This document shows, one piece after another, positions 20,430 through 28,765 of a DNA stretch of 64,000 nt. Origin of the DNA: Hamadaea flava (GTDB lineage Bacteria; Actinomycetota; Actinomycetes; Mycobacteriales; Micromonosporaceae). The DNA lies in assembly GCF_024172085.1 (NCBI RefSeq), contig NZ_JAMZDZ010000001.1, positions 5,084,001 to 5,148,000 of the forward strand, in the 5' to 3' direction. The notes below the pieces were generated by a model that did not search any database, was not told the origin of the DNA, and worked only from the letters and a program-made list of their open reading frames with translations. Numbering within the stretch: position 1 is the first letter of the stretch; each line of letters starts with the position of its first letter. The translations under genes were made by a program, and so were the position numbers.

Positions 20430-21839
20430 ATGCCGTCGAGGCAGGATCAGCTGCATTCCTACCAGTTCTCCGTTCAGCGCGTCGTGTCGGCGTTGGTGAT
20501 GCGTGAGACCGACCCGGCCCAGTTCCCGTTCCGCCGGGTGACGGTCGCCGGATTCGCCAGCTTGATGATCGGCATCGTGCTGATCGCCGGATTCGGGGTG
20601 TACGCCCTGTTCACCGGCGGGGCGTCCGAAACGTGGAAGCAGAAGACGAACGCCGTGCTGCAGGAGAAGGGGACCGGCGCGCACTACGTCCTCAAGGACG
20701 GTGTGCTGCACCCCACCCTGAATCTCGCCTCCGCCCTCCTGTACGCGGGCGGCAACGAGCGAGCGGTCATCGAGGTGAGCGCCAAGTCGCTCGCGACGGT
20801 GCCCCGGGGTGCGATGGTCGGCATCCCGGACGCCCCCGACTCGGTGCCGACGGCGGACCGTCTCATCAACAGCACCTGGACCGTATGCACGCTGCCCGTG
20901 ACGGACGGGGCGTCGGACGAGGGCGGGCAGCGGTCGCTGCTGGCCGTCGGGAACCTGCTCGGCGTGGCCGACGGCGGGACGGCGCTGACCGACGAGACCG
21001 GGATGGCGGTGAGCGTACCGGGGGACGACGGCGCCTGGCTGATCTGGCACCAGCGGCGCTATCTCATCAAGAACGTCAGCACGGAGGTCCTGGGCGCGCT
21101 CGGCATCAGCCAGGATCCGAAGCAACTGCCCGAGGTGGACCGGGCGTTCCTCAACGGATTCGCCCAGGGCGACCCGATCCAGGCGCCGTCGGTGTCTGGC
21201 ACGATGGACGAGAAGTCCGGCGTACGCGACTTCAACGTCGGCGACGTCATGCGCTTCCGCGGCCCGGCCGGCGACCGGTACTTCGTGGCCGCCAAGGGCA
21301 GCCTCCAGGAGATCACGCAGGTGCAGGCGGCGCTGCTGAAGCCGCGGGTGTCGCCGCCGTCCATTCAGGAGCTTCCGGGCGACCTCGGCAAGAGCCTGAT
21401 CCCGCAGGGCGACGGCGCGCCGCCGAGCACGCCCATCAAGGCCGTCGACCGGGGCGACTCCGCGGTGTGCGCTACCGCCGCCGACGACTCCGGCTTCACC
21501 TCGGTCCGGTACGGCGTCGCGGTGCCGCCGGTGGCGGCCCTGATGCGGACGGCGGGCAAGAGCGCCAAGACGGGCGCGCCGCTGGCCGATTACGTGTCGG
21601 TGCAGGGCGGCCGTGGCGTACTGGTCGAGGGCTACACCGTGGCGAAGACGTCCAGCGGCGTGGTGAGCCTGGTGACCGACGCGGGGCAGCAGTTCCCGAT
21701 CGGCGACGCGGCCGCGTTGGCAGCTTTGGGATTCAGCGCCGCCAAACCGTCCAAGATGCCCGTGAACCTCGTCGCCTTGTTGCCGCAGGGCGCGGAGTTG
21801 AGTCAGACGGCCGCCGCGACGACCGTGACCCTGGGCTGA
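20430..21839 (+). CDS. eccB: Type VII secretion protein EccB
   Basis: 469 aa. The N-terminal cytoplasmic segment MPSRQDQLHSYQFSVQRVVS is the EccB signature, followed by one transmembrane helix (about residues 38-62) and a large extracytoplasmic repeat domain. EccB is a core ESX membrane-complex subunit that faces the cell wall side. A GGGGAGGGACG ribosome site precedes the ATG. It is followed after 142 bp by the two WXG100 genes. Confidence 0.93.
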   Translation: MPSRQDQLHSYQFSVQRVVSALVMRETDPAQFPFRRVTVAGFASLMIGIVLIAGFGVYALFTGGASETWKQKTNAVLQEKGTGAHYVLKDGVLHPTLNLASALLYAGGNERAVIEVSAKSLATVPRGAMVGIPDAPDSVPTADRLINSTWTVCTLPVTDGASDEGGQRSLLAVGNLLGVADGGTALTDETGMAVSVPGDDGAWLIWHQRRYLIKNVSTEVLGALGISQDPKQLPEVDRAFLNGFAQGDPIQAPSVSGTMDEKSGVRDFNVGDVMRFRGPAGDRYFVAAKGSLQEITQVQAALLKPRVSPPSIQELPGDLGKSLIPQGDGAPPSTPIKAVDRGDSAVCATAADDSGFTSVRYGVAVPPVAALMRTAGKSAKTGAPLADYVSVQGGRGVLVEGYTVAKTSSGVVSLVTDAGQQFPIGDAAALAALGFSAAKPSKMPVNLVALLPQGAELSQTAAATTVTLG

Positions 21840-21865
21840 CGTGCCGTTCAGCTCAGTTGATGGAG

Positions 21866-21874
21866 TTATCCACA
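21866..21874 (+). promoter_or_regulatory. Single DnaA-box-like 9-mer TTATCCACA
   Basis: Perfect match to the classical DnaA box in the eccB-esx intergenic region. A single 9-mer is weak evidence by itself; it is recorded because three more occur clustered at 57403-57444. Confidence 0.3.
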
Positions 21875-21981
21875 GGGGGTGGCGTCGCTTGTTTTGGGCG
21901 GCTACCGTTCTGCGCAGTGCGTCGATCGGACAGAGGTCGACGGTGGGGACCCGTATTTTTAGACAGGGAGCGGGGTGACAC

Positions 21982-22302
21982 ATGTCCCAGACGGCAGCAC
22001 AAACCGCGTTCATGGAGACGACTGCCAGCAAGTTCGAGTCCACCAACGGTGAACTTCAGAGCATGCTGCGGACGCTGATGGGCAACCTGGAGATTCTGCA
22101 GTCCGGTTGGAAGGGCGCCGGTGGCCGGTCTTTCCAGCAGGTCAAGGAGCAGTGGAACCAGGACCAGGCCAAGCTGCAGCAGGCGCTGCTGGAGACGGCG
22201 AGCGCGATCCGTGACTCCGGTAAGAGCTACGCCAACACCGACTCGGAGTCGTCGAGCCGGATGAACAACGTCAACCGCGGCGGCATCAACCTGTCGCTCT
22301 GA
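21982..22302 (+). CDS. esxB: WXG100 protein, CFP-10/EsxB-like
   Basis: 106-aa helical-hairpin protein with the WXG turn as SGWKGAGGRSFQQ near residue 49. The C-terminal half lacks the clear YxxxD/E secretion signal; the nearest candidate is YANTDSE. It is first of a pair with the next gene and presumably forms the EsxB-EsxA heterodimer secreted by the ESX machine. A gggagcggggtgac ribosome region precedes the ATG. Confidence 0.88.
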   Translation: MSQTAAQTAFMETTASKFESTNGELQSMLRTLMGNLEILQSGWKGAGGRSFQQVKEQWNQDQAKLQQALLETASAIRDSGKSYANTDSESSSRMNNVNRGGINLSL

Positions 22303-22319
22303 CCTGGGGAGGTTCAGAA

Positions 22320-22616
22320 ATGTCCGACGACAGCCTTGTCGTAAATTTCGCCTCGATGCAGCAGGCAGCCGGCGACATCCAGTCGGCGCTGACCAAGCTC
22401 AACGGCTCGCTCGACACGCTCGAGTCCGACGCCTCCAAGCTGGTCGCTACCTGGGAAGGTGACGCGCAGGAGGCGTACTCGCGCCGTCAGGCGCAGTGGC
22501 GTGCGGCTTCGCGCGACCTCTCGCAGATGCTCCAGGACATCAAGGGAGCGCTCGAGGAGTCGGCTTCGCACTACCACTCGACTGAGAAGAAGAACACCGG
22601 CCTGTTCGCCGGCTGA
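22320..22616 (+). CDS. esxA: WXG100 protein, ESAT-6/EsxA-like
   Basis: 98 aa, helical hairpin with the WXG-type turn ATWEGDAQEAYSRRQAQW near residue 45. It starts 17 bp after the partner gene with a GGGGAGG ribosome site and ends directly before a strong terminator, so the pair forms a short transcript unit. Probable role: secreted ESX substrate or partner. Confidence 0.9.
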   Translation: MSDDSLVVNFASMQQAAGDIQSALTKLNGSLDTLESDASKLVATWEGDAQEAYSRRQAQWRAASRDLSQMLQDIKGALEESASHYHSTEKKNTGLFAG

Positions 22617-22630
22617 TCTTCCAGCGAAGG

Positions 22631-22675
22631 CGGCGGCAAGGACCACGACGGTCCTTGCCGCCGTTGCTTTTTGTC
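22631..22675 (+). terminator. Intrinsic terminator after esx pair
   Basis: Perfect 14-bp stem (cggcggcaaggacc and its complement) with loop acgac, followed by ttgcttttt. This is a textbook factor-independent terminator for the esxB-esxA transcript. Confidence 0.93.
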
Positions 22676-22707
22676 CTCATTGTATGTCCCACTTGGACAG
22701 TCGGCAT

Positions 22708-22743
22708 GAAGTGTGCCGAGTTCCCGAAGTGTGCCGAGTTCCC
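22708..22743. repeat. 18-bp perfect tandem duplication
   Basis: The unit gaagtgtgccgagttccc occurs twice head to tail (22708-22725, 22726-22743) in the esx-mycP intergenic region, just after the terminator. No coding role seen. Confidence 0.9.
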
Positions 22744-22790
22744 CTGGCGACTCGATCGCCGAATCCACGGTGAACGTATCCGGTGAACGA

Positions 22791-22821
22791 AACGGCCGCG
22801 CTGCCTGGCAGCGCGGCCGTT
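22791..22821 (-). terminator. Hairpin downstream of mycP
   Basis: Perfect 15-bp inverted repeat (aacggccgcgctgcc, one base, complement). It lies 35 bp beyond the stop of the minus-strand mycP gene and is the likely terminator for it; no T-run. Confidence 0.65.
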
Positions 22822-22855
22822 CGGGTCGTCCGGGACTGTCTCGCAGAAGCCGAGC

Positions 22856-24067
22856 TCACTCGGCCGGACGCCACCGCCGCCGAGCGCCGTTGAAAAGAAT
22901 CGACGAGCTGAGTAGCACGATGACGGTGAGGGCCACGCCACCGAGGGCCAGCCACAGGGCCATCGCCTTGCGATCGGCGGCCCGCTGCTTCGCCGCCACG
23001 ATCTGCGGGTCCTCTTCCGGCATCGCCGCGGGAGGATTCTTGAACGCGGCCCCGAAGGCCGGCACCTCGTTGACCGCGCGGACCGGGTCGACCACTCCGG
23101 CGCCGTAGGTCTTCGAGTTCTTACCACCCGGTGACGGATCGGCGGTCGCCATGATCTGGCTGACGTACTGCGCGGCGGTCCAGTTCCGGTGGGCCTGCTT
23201 GAGCAGGGCCACCGTGCCGGCCACCACCGGAGCGGCGAAGCTGGTTCCCTGCGCCTCGGTGTAGATGCCCGGCGTCCAGCCGGTCAGGATGCCGCCACCC
23301 GGGGCCGTCACATCGACGTAGGTCCCCGTCGTGGAATTGCCCCAGAGTGATCCGTTGCTGGTGATCGCGCCGACCCCGAGGACACCCGGCACGTTGGCCG
23401 GGAAGCTGTTCTTCGCCTTCGGGTCGTTGCCGACCGCCGCTACGACGACCACGTTCTTGTCGAGCGCCCGCTGCACGGCGTCGGCGAAGACCTTGTGCTT
23501 GTCCGGGTCCGCTTCGCCGTCCAGGTACGCGAACGAGATGTTGATGACGTCGGCGCCCTGGGCGACCGCGTAGTCGATGGCGGCCGCGATCTTGCCGTCG
23601 TCGGTCTTGCGGCCGTCGTCGTCGCTGCCGCCGACGGTCTCGTTGACCCGAATGGGCAGGATGGACGCGCCCGGGGCGATCCCACGGAAGCCCGACCGGA
23701 CGTTGCCGGCGATCAGCGAGGACACCGCCGTGCCGTGGCCGCGGCAGTCTTCCCGACCCTTGGTGGTGTTGCCTGCCTCCAGGAAGTCCTTCCCGGTGGC
23801 GAGCACCCGGCCCTTGAGCGCCGGATGGGTCGCCTGCACACCGGAGTCCAGCACCGCCACGGTGACGCCCCGGCCGTCCAGGGTGGCCGGCAGCCGCCCC
23901 AGGGCGAACCGCGCGAGCATCCAGTTGCCGCTGTCATCCTTTGGCGGATCTGTGACAGGTGCCTGGCTCGAGTTCACGCCCTCGCAGTTGGCCAGGGCGG
24001 GCGCCGCCGGTACCACGACCAAGGCGGCACCCAGCAGGGACACCGTCGCGAAAGCGCGCAGCCTCAT
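22856..24067 (-). CDS. mycP: Mycosin, membrane-anchored subtilisin of ESX
   Basis: 403-aa S8 serine protease. Signal peptide at residues 1-26 (LLGAALVVVPAAPALA), catalytic D74 in AVLDSGVQ, H111 in CRGHGTAV, oxyanion N214 in AVGNDP, S276 in GTSFAAPVV, and a C-terminal helix at about 370-390 with a basic tail. Mycosins stabilise the ESX membrane complex and process substrates in the cell envelope. The C27/C108 pair probably forms the disulfide typical of the family. It is transcribed toward the esx genes and away from the SseB gene. Confidence 0.93.
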   Translation of the reverse strand: MRLRAFATVSLLGAALVVVPAAPALANCEGVNSSQAPVTDPPKDDSGNWMLARFALGRLPATLDGRGVTVAVLDSGVQATHPALKGRVLATGKDFLEAGNTTKGREDCRGHGTAVSSLIAGNVRSGFRGIAPGASILPIRVNETVGGSDDDGRKTDDGKIAAAIDYAVAQGADVINISFAYLDGEADPDKHKVFADAVQRALDKNVVVVAAVGNDPKAKNSFPANVPGVLGVGAITSNGSLWGNSTTGTYVDVTAPGGGILTGWTPGIYTEAQGTSFAAPVVAGTVALLKQAHRNWTAAQYVSQIMATADPSPGGKNSKTYGAGVVDPVRAVNEVPAFGAAFKNPPAAMPEEDPQIVAAKQRAADRKAMALWLALGGVALTVIVLLSSSILFNGARRRWRPAE

Positions 24068-24182
24068 AGATCGCCTCCCCCAAATCCGGGGCCGATGCTA
24101 TCGCAAGCCGGGCATCCGCCGCGGCTCGGCAGAAGGATGCCGTTGAAGAGCACCGGTGGATATCCCGCAGCGAGGTCGCCTC

Positions 24183-24212
24183 TTGTTAGGTTGTATAGGC
24201 GCGGGGTAGCTA
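24183..24212 (+). promoter_or_regulatory. Candidate sigma-70-type promoter for the SseB-domain gene
   Basis: TTGTTA at 24183-24188 and TAGCTA at 24207-24212 with an 18-bp spacer, about 34 bp before the TTG start. The region between mycP and this gene is divergent, so a promoter is expected here; the hexamers are an inference. Confidence 0.4.
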
Positions 24213-24245
24213 CGTGATAGCGCACCGGAACCATGGGAGGACACC

Positions 24246-26084
24246 TTGGCCGAGTGGCAGCCAAGCACGCAGGCGGAAGCCGCCTTGCGTGACGCGCTGC
24301 GTGCCGGGGATCAGGATCGGTATTTTCACATCCTCTCCCAGCTGGAACTGCTCCTGCCGGTGCCGCCGGAGGGCACCGCTCAGGGCACCGGCGGCTGGGG
24401 CACCTGGACCGCCGACCGGCGTACGCACGTGCTCGCGTTCACCTCCTACGAGGCGATGTACGCCTGCCTGGCGCAGAACGCCGGCTCAGCGCGTACGGTG
24501 CCCTATCTGCGGCTGGCCGAGCAGTGGCCGAACCACGAGTGGTGGCTGGCGGTGAACCCGGGGCTCCCGATCGAGGGGTATCTCCCGGCGTGGTTCATCG
24601 CTCAGCTCGCCCAGCAGATCCGGGCCGAACTCAGCCGTCCCGAGCCGCCTCGGCTGCAACCACCTGGCCCGATGCGGGAGGCTCGGCCGGATGCTCGGCC
24701 CACGCCCCCCGGGACGGACCGGGGTGGGCGGAACGGCTCGCCACCACGGTCGCGAGCGGAACGCCTGGAGGCGCTCACCCGCGCGCAGGCCGGAGCGACC
24801 GGGTACGCCCCGACGACGCCGCCCGCGGTGAACGCGCCGCCCCCGGTGAACCCGGCGATGAACCCGCCCGTGAACCCTGCCTCGACGAATCCGGCCCCGA
24901 TGAACCCGTCGCCGACGGAACCGCCGGCTCCAGCGGCCCCGCCGATGAGCCCGCCGCCCACGTCGCCGCCGCCCAAGCCGGAGCAACGGCAGTCCAACGG
25001 AACGCCGCTGCTGGAACTGGAGTCGGCCGGCCGCCCGGCCGGAGGCCGCCACGCTGACGCCTTCGTCCCGGCGAACGAGGTCGAACGGCAGCTCTTCGAC
25101 GCCGCCGAGGTGGACAACACCGACCTCTTCCTCTCCACGCTGCTGCTGGCTCAGGTGCTCGTCCCGGTCGCGGCGAGCGCGCGTGGGGTGCTCCGGCCGG
25201 GCGATCCAGGCTTCGGCTGGCAGACCCAGCAGATCGACGGGCAGCCCTACGTCGTGGTGTTCACCTCGACGGAGCGCGCCGGCGCCCAGGCTGGGCAGTG
25301 CGTACGGGTGCGGTTCATCCAGCTCATCAGTGCCTGGCCGGACGAGACGTGGTCGTTCGCCGTCAACCCCGGTACGCCCGTCGGCGCCACGCTGCCCGGC
25401 GATCAGGTGGTGACCCTGGCGAGCTGGGCCGGCCGGATGGGATTGTCGAGCGAGGAGACCTCCGAGATCCGCTCGTCGGTCCCGGCGGTGTCGCCGAAGG
25501 CCGCTCCGCCGACGGTGATGCAGAAACCCATCTCGCCCAGCCAGATCGGTTTCTACCTCGAACGCGGTTACGACCGGGTGTCCGGCTTCGTCCATCGGGC
25601 TCACGAGGTCGGCCAGCTCAAGACGCCGGACCAGATGCGGCAGGCGCTCGGGCTGACCTGGCAAGGGTCGCCGTTCGAGGAGGAGGCCGACGAGATCTTC
25701 ATCCTGCGGTGGTCGGCGTACCGGCCGAGCCTCTATCGGATCCCGTACGGCGGACAGACCGAGGCCGCGATGAAGGCGATGGAAGGCTGGGTCATCGAGC
25801 GGTCGCCGTTCCGCGGCAACGGGTTCGCCCCGGGCGAGTCCAGTACGGTCATCGCCGAGTTCAAGGTGGACAGCGCGCGGCTGCCGCACGGCGCCCGGTT
25901 GCTGCGCCTAGGCGCGGACGGCGTCGAGGAGATCATCGCGGTGCTCGACGCCGACGGGCCTCGTTGGCTGCGGGTCGGGGAGTACCCCCGCAAGCCCGCA
26001 CCAGCGCCCGACCATGGTGGCGGCGAGGGCCGACCGGCCGTGGAGGGCACCATCGAGGGCGAACTCGTCGGCGAGGAGGAATGA
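24246..26084 (+). CDS. Double SseB-domain protein of the ESX locus
   Basis: 612 aa. An N-terminal SseB-type domain (about residues 10-140) is followed by a ~110-residue Pro/Asn-rich linker with repeats of the NPxxNP type, a second SseB-like domain (about 275-405, LFDAAEVDNTDLFLSTLLLA) and an uncharacterised C-terminal domain (about 420-575). Only the TTG at 24246 fits the GGGAGGA ribosome site at 24235-24241; the nearby ATG is out of frame. SseB domains occur in type VII loci of actinomycetes, but their role is unclear. No signal peptide. The stop overlaps the next gene by 4 bp. Confidence 0.7.
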   Translation: MAEWQPSTQAEAALRDALRAGDQDRYFHILSQLELLLPVPPEGTAQGTGGWGTWTADRRTHVLAFTSYEAMYACLAQNAGSARTVPYLRLAEQWPNHEWWLAVNPGLPIEGYLPAWFIAQLAQQIRAELSRPEPPRLQPPGPMREARPDARPTPPGTDRGGRNGSPPRSRAERLEALTRAQAGATGYAPTTPPAVNAPPPVNPAMNPPVNPASTNPAPMNPSPTEPPAPAAPPMSPPPTSPPPKPEQRQSNGTPLLELESAGRPAGGRHADAFVPANEVERQLFDAAEVDNTDLFLSTLLLAQVLVPVAASARGVLRPGDPGFGWQTQQIDGQPYVVVFTSTERAGAQAGQCVRVRFIQLISAWPDETWSFAVNPGTPVGATLPGDQVVTLASWAGRMGLSSEETSEIRSSVPAVSPKAAPPTVMQKPISPSQIGFYLERGYDRVSGFVHRAHEVGQLKTPDQMRQALGLTWQGSPFEEEADEIFILRWSAYRPSLYRIPYGGQTEAAMKAMEGWVIERSPFRGNGFAPGESSTVIAEFKVDSARLPHGARLLRLGADGVEEIIAVLDADGPRWLRVGEYPRKPAPAPDHGGGEGRPAVEGTIEGELVGEEE

Positions 26085-26449
26085 CCGTGCGCGACGGCTA
26101 CATCGCCCGGTGGCGGGGCCTGGAATATGAGGCCAGCCCGGACGGCGACGACGTGCGGATCTACCTGCCCGAGCCGGCCGACGGCTTCGAGGAGGTACGC
26201 CCCGGGCGCTACGTCCGGGTGCTTCCGATCGCCCAGGTCGACGACTTCTGCTACGTACGCACGGCGTGCACCTGGCGGGGCGAGCCGTTCATCGTGCTCG
26301 GCCGCCACGAGAAGTGGTTCCGGGTCGAGTACACGGGCGGGAAGGCTCCGGTGGCCCGCGACCTCGGCCTCGAGGAGTTCGACTACGGCGTCTACCAGGG
26401 CTGGGCCCCGGTCGCGGACGTCAACGACCTCCGCGAAGTACGCGTCTGA
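26081..26449 (+). CDS. Conserved hypothetical partner of SseB-domain protein
   Basis: 122 aa, starting MTVRDGYIARWRGLEYEASP, no membrane segment or signal. The ATG overlaps the preceding stop by 4 bp (ATGA), and a GAGGAGGA ribosome site lies just upstream, so the two are translated together. It has no motif I recognise; the composition (many W, Y, R, E) suggests a small folded cytosolic domain. Likely an accessory of the SseB protein. Confidence 0.75.
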   Translation: MTVRDGYIARWRGLEYEASPDGDDVRIYLPEPADGFEEVRPGRYVRVLPIAQVDDFCYVRTACTWRGEPFIVLGRHEKWFRVEYTGGKAPVARDLGLEEFDYGVYQGWAPVADVNDLREVRV

Positions 26450-26453
26450 CCGG

Positions 26454-27386
26454 TCAGGCCTTGATCCAGCGGAGGATCTCGCCGGTCACCGTCTCGGCCG
26501 CCTCCAGGTGCGGGAAGTGGCCGATGCCGTCCAGTAGCCGCCACTCGTACTCGGCCAGCACGTAGCGTCCGGAGCCCTGGGCGGTCGACGGAAGGGCCGC
26601 CGTGTCCAACGCGCCATGCAGTTGGAGGGTCGGTGTGACGATCGGTTCCCGGAGCTGCCGGGTGAACCGGTAGCCGTGCCAGCGCAGGACGGAGCGGAAC
26701 GCCCACCGGTACGCCTCCAGCGCGCAGAACATCGCCTGCGGGATGCGCATCGCTTGGCAATACCGGTCGCGGACTTCGGCGTACGAGCTGGTGGAGCGGA
26801 ACGACGGGCCGGTCCAGGCGTCGAGGAGTGCGCCGATCGCGGCGGCGTCGTCCCGGGTGAGCTGGTGCTCGTAGCGGGGCAGCTGGAAGCGCAGCAGCTG
26901 CGCGGAAGCGGCGGTCTGCCCGCGCAGGTCGGTGAGGATGGCCGAGCGTAGCCGCAGCGGGTGCGCGGCCCCGAGCACGACGAGCCGCCGCACCATGCGG
27001 GGGTGGAACGCGGCGGTGGTCCACGCGATCATGCCGCCGGCGCCCGCGCCGACCAGGGCGGCGTCGCGTTCGCCGAGCGCGCGGATCAGGCCCATCACGT
27101 CGGCGGCGAGGGTGAACCCGTCGTAGCCGCGCGGCGGTTTGTCGGTCGCGCCGTAGCCGCGTAGGTCGACCGCGACCGCCCGGTAGCCCGCGTCGGCGAG
27201 CGCGACCATCTGCGCGTGCCAGCCCCACCAGAACTCCGGGAAGCCGTGCAGCAGCAGGACGAGCGGGCCGGTGCCGGCCTCGACGACGTGGAAGCGCGAG
27301 CCGTTGGCGTGGACGAAGCGATGCGTCCAGGGGCCTTCGACGAGTACGCAGGCCTCGTCGATGATGTGCCGCCGCTCGCTGTCCAC
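26454..27386 (-). CDS. Alpha/beta hydrolase, epoxide-hydrolase-like, lacking the nucleophile
   Basis: 310 aa with the epoxide-hydrolase fold: oxyanion motif HGFPEFWWGWH, the sharp-turn strand DLRGYGATDKP, and a C-terminal histidine in DGIGHFPHLE. The nucleophile elbow, normally VGHDWGG, reads VGAGAGG: the Asp is Gly115 and the preceding His is Ala114. The rest of the elbow (GGMIAW) is intact, so this is substitution, not a frameshift. It sits next to nhaA on the same strand, like EphE in the syntenic mycobacterial locus. Either a pseudoenzyme or an enzyme with a different mechanism. Confidence 0.8.
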   Translation of the reverse strand: MDSERRHIIDEACVLVEGPWTHRFVHANGSRFHVVEAGTGPLVLLLHGFPEFWWGWHAQMVALADAGYRAVAVDLRGYGATDKPPRGYDGFTLAADVMGLIRALGERDAALVGAGAGGMIAWTTAAFHPRMVRRLVVLGAAHPLRLRSAILTDLRGQTAASAQLLRFQLPRYEHQLTRDDAAAIGALLDAWTGPSFRSTSSYAEVRDRYCQAMRIPQAMFCALEAYRWAFRSVLRWHGYRFTRQLREPIVTPTLQLHGALDTAALPSTAQGSGRYVLAEYEWRLLDGIGHFPHLEAAETVTGEILRWIKA

Positions 27387-27396
27387 GGCGGCAAGC

Positions 27397-28623
27397 TTAA
27401 CCTTCGGCTTGGGACCGTATGCGTCTGCGCAGGCCGGCCGCGCCGAGCAGAGCCGCCACCAGCGACCCGGCCAGGACCGCCATCTTGATCCGGTTCTGCT
27501 GGTCGCCGGCGGGGAAGGCCAGTTCGGCGATCAGGAGGCTGACCGTGAAGCCGCAGCCGGTCAGGGCGGCCACCGCGGCGAGGTCGCGCCAGCGCAGCCC
27601 GGTCGGCAGTTCGGCCAGCCGCAGCCGGGTGGACAGCGCCGCGCCGCTCAGTACGCCGACGAGCTTGCCGACCAGCAGCCCGAGGAAGACGCCGAGCGCG
27701 ACCCGGTCGCTGAAGATCCCGCTCAGCGTTCCACCCTTGATCGGGATGCCGGCCGCGAAGAAGGCGAACACCGGTACGCAGATCCCGGCCGAGATGGGCT
27801 GCAGCGTGTGTTCGAGCCAGGTCGCCGGAGCCTCTCGTTCGCCGGGATCGCCTTTGACCCGGGTGGCGAGCCCGAGGGCGACCCCGGCCAGGGTCGCGTG
27901 GACGCCGGACGCGTGCAGCAACACCCACGCAGTGACGCCCAACGGGAGGTAGAGCCACCAACCCCGGAAGCGCATCTGCTGCAGGGCCGCGTACGCCGCG
28001 ATCGCGCCGACCGCGCCGATCAGGGCCAGCACGTTGAGCGTCGCGGTGAAGATGGCCGCGATGAGCAGGATCGCGCCCAGGTCGTCCACGATGGCCAGCG
28101 ACAGCAGGAAGACGCGCAGCGACGACGGCAGTCCCGATCCGGCGATCGCGAGGACGGCGAGCGCGAACGCGATGTCGGTCGCGGTCGGCACGGCCCACCC
28201 GTCGGTCCCGCCCGGCGCGCCGATCGCGACCAGCAGCGCGACCCCGGCCGGCACGATCATGCCGCCGAGCGCCGCGAAGATCGGCAACATCGCCCGGCGT
28301 ACGTCGCGCAGCTCGCCGACGACCAACTCCCGTTTCAACTCCAGCCCGGCGACCACGAAGAAGATCGTCAGCAGCCCGTCCTTGGCCCACGTCGCCAGGC
28401 TGAGGTTCAAATGGAGGCTCGCCGGCCCGACCACGGTCTCCGACAGTTGCTCGTACGCGTCGGCGGCCGGGGAGTTGGCGACGATCAAGGCGATCGTGGC
28501 GGCGCCGAGCAGGATGAGCCCGCCGATCTGCTCGGTCCGCAGGAACCGGGCGACCTCGGCGAACGCGGCCTGACCACGCCGGGCGGTACGCCGTCGCAGT
28601 CGCCGCTGACTCGTCACGATCAT
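27397..28623 (-). CDS. nhaA: Na+/H+ antiporter NhaA
   Basis: About 408 aa from ATG 28623, with 11-12 helices. The key TDIAFALAVLAIAG and LAIVDDLGAILLIA helices contain the aspartates used for ion exchange in E. coli NhaA. Expels Na+ in exchange for protons across the plasma membrane. The frame is open to an ATG at 28737, but homology begins near RFLRTEQIGGLILL, and the upstream 38 residues look non-native. Ten bases separate it from the hydrolase gene. Confidence 0.9.
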   Translation of the reverse strand: MIVTSQRRLRRRTARRGQAAFAEVARFLRTEQIGGLILLGAATIALIVANSPAADAYEQLSETVVGPASLHLNLSLATWAKDGLLTIFFVVAGLELKRELVVGELRDVRRAMLPIFAALGGMIVPAGVALLVAIGAPGGTDGWAVPTATDIAFALAVLAIAGSGLPSSLRVFLLSLAIVDDLGAILLIAAIFTATLNVLALIGAVGAIAAYAALQQMRFRGWWLYLPLGVTAWVLLHASGVHATLAGVALGLATRVKGDPGEREAPATWLEHTLQPISAGICVPVFAFFAAGIPIKGGTLSGIFSDRVALGVFLGLLVGKLVGVLSGAALSTRLRLAELPTGLRWRDLAAVAALTGCGFTVSLLIAELAFPAGDQQNRIKMAVLAGSLVAALLGAAGLRRRIRSQAEG

Positions 28624-28765
28624 GAGCTTATCCGCCCCGATGCGCGCTTCCAGCCCTTCCCACCAGGAACGGCCGCCCTTCCCGGCAGGACCGACCCAAG
28701 TGGCCGCACGGGAAGCGGCGAGAATCCGGTCGGACATCAGGTAAGGCGCGGGATAGGGTCAGGCC

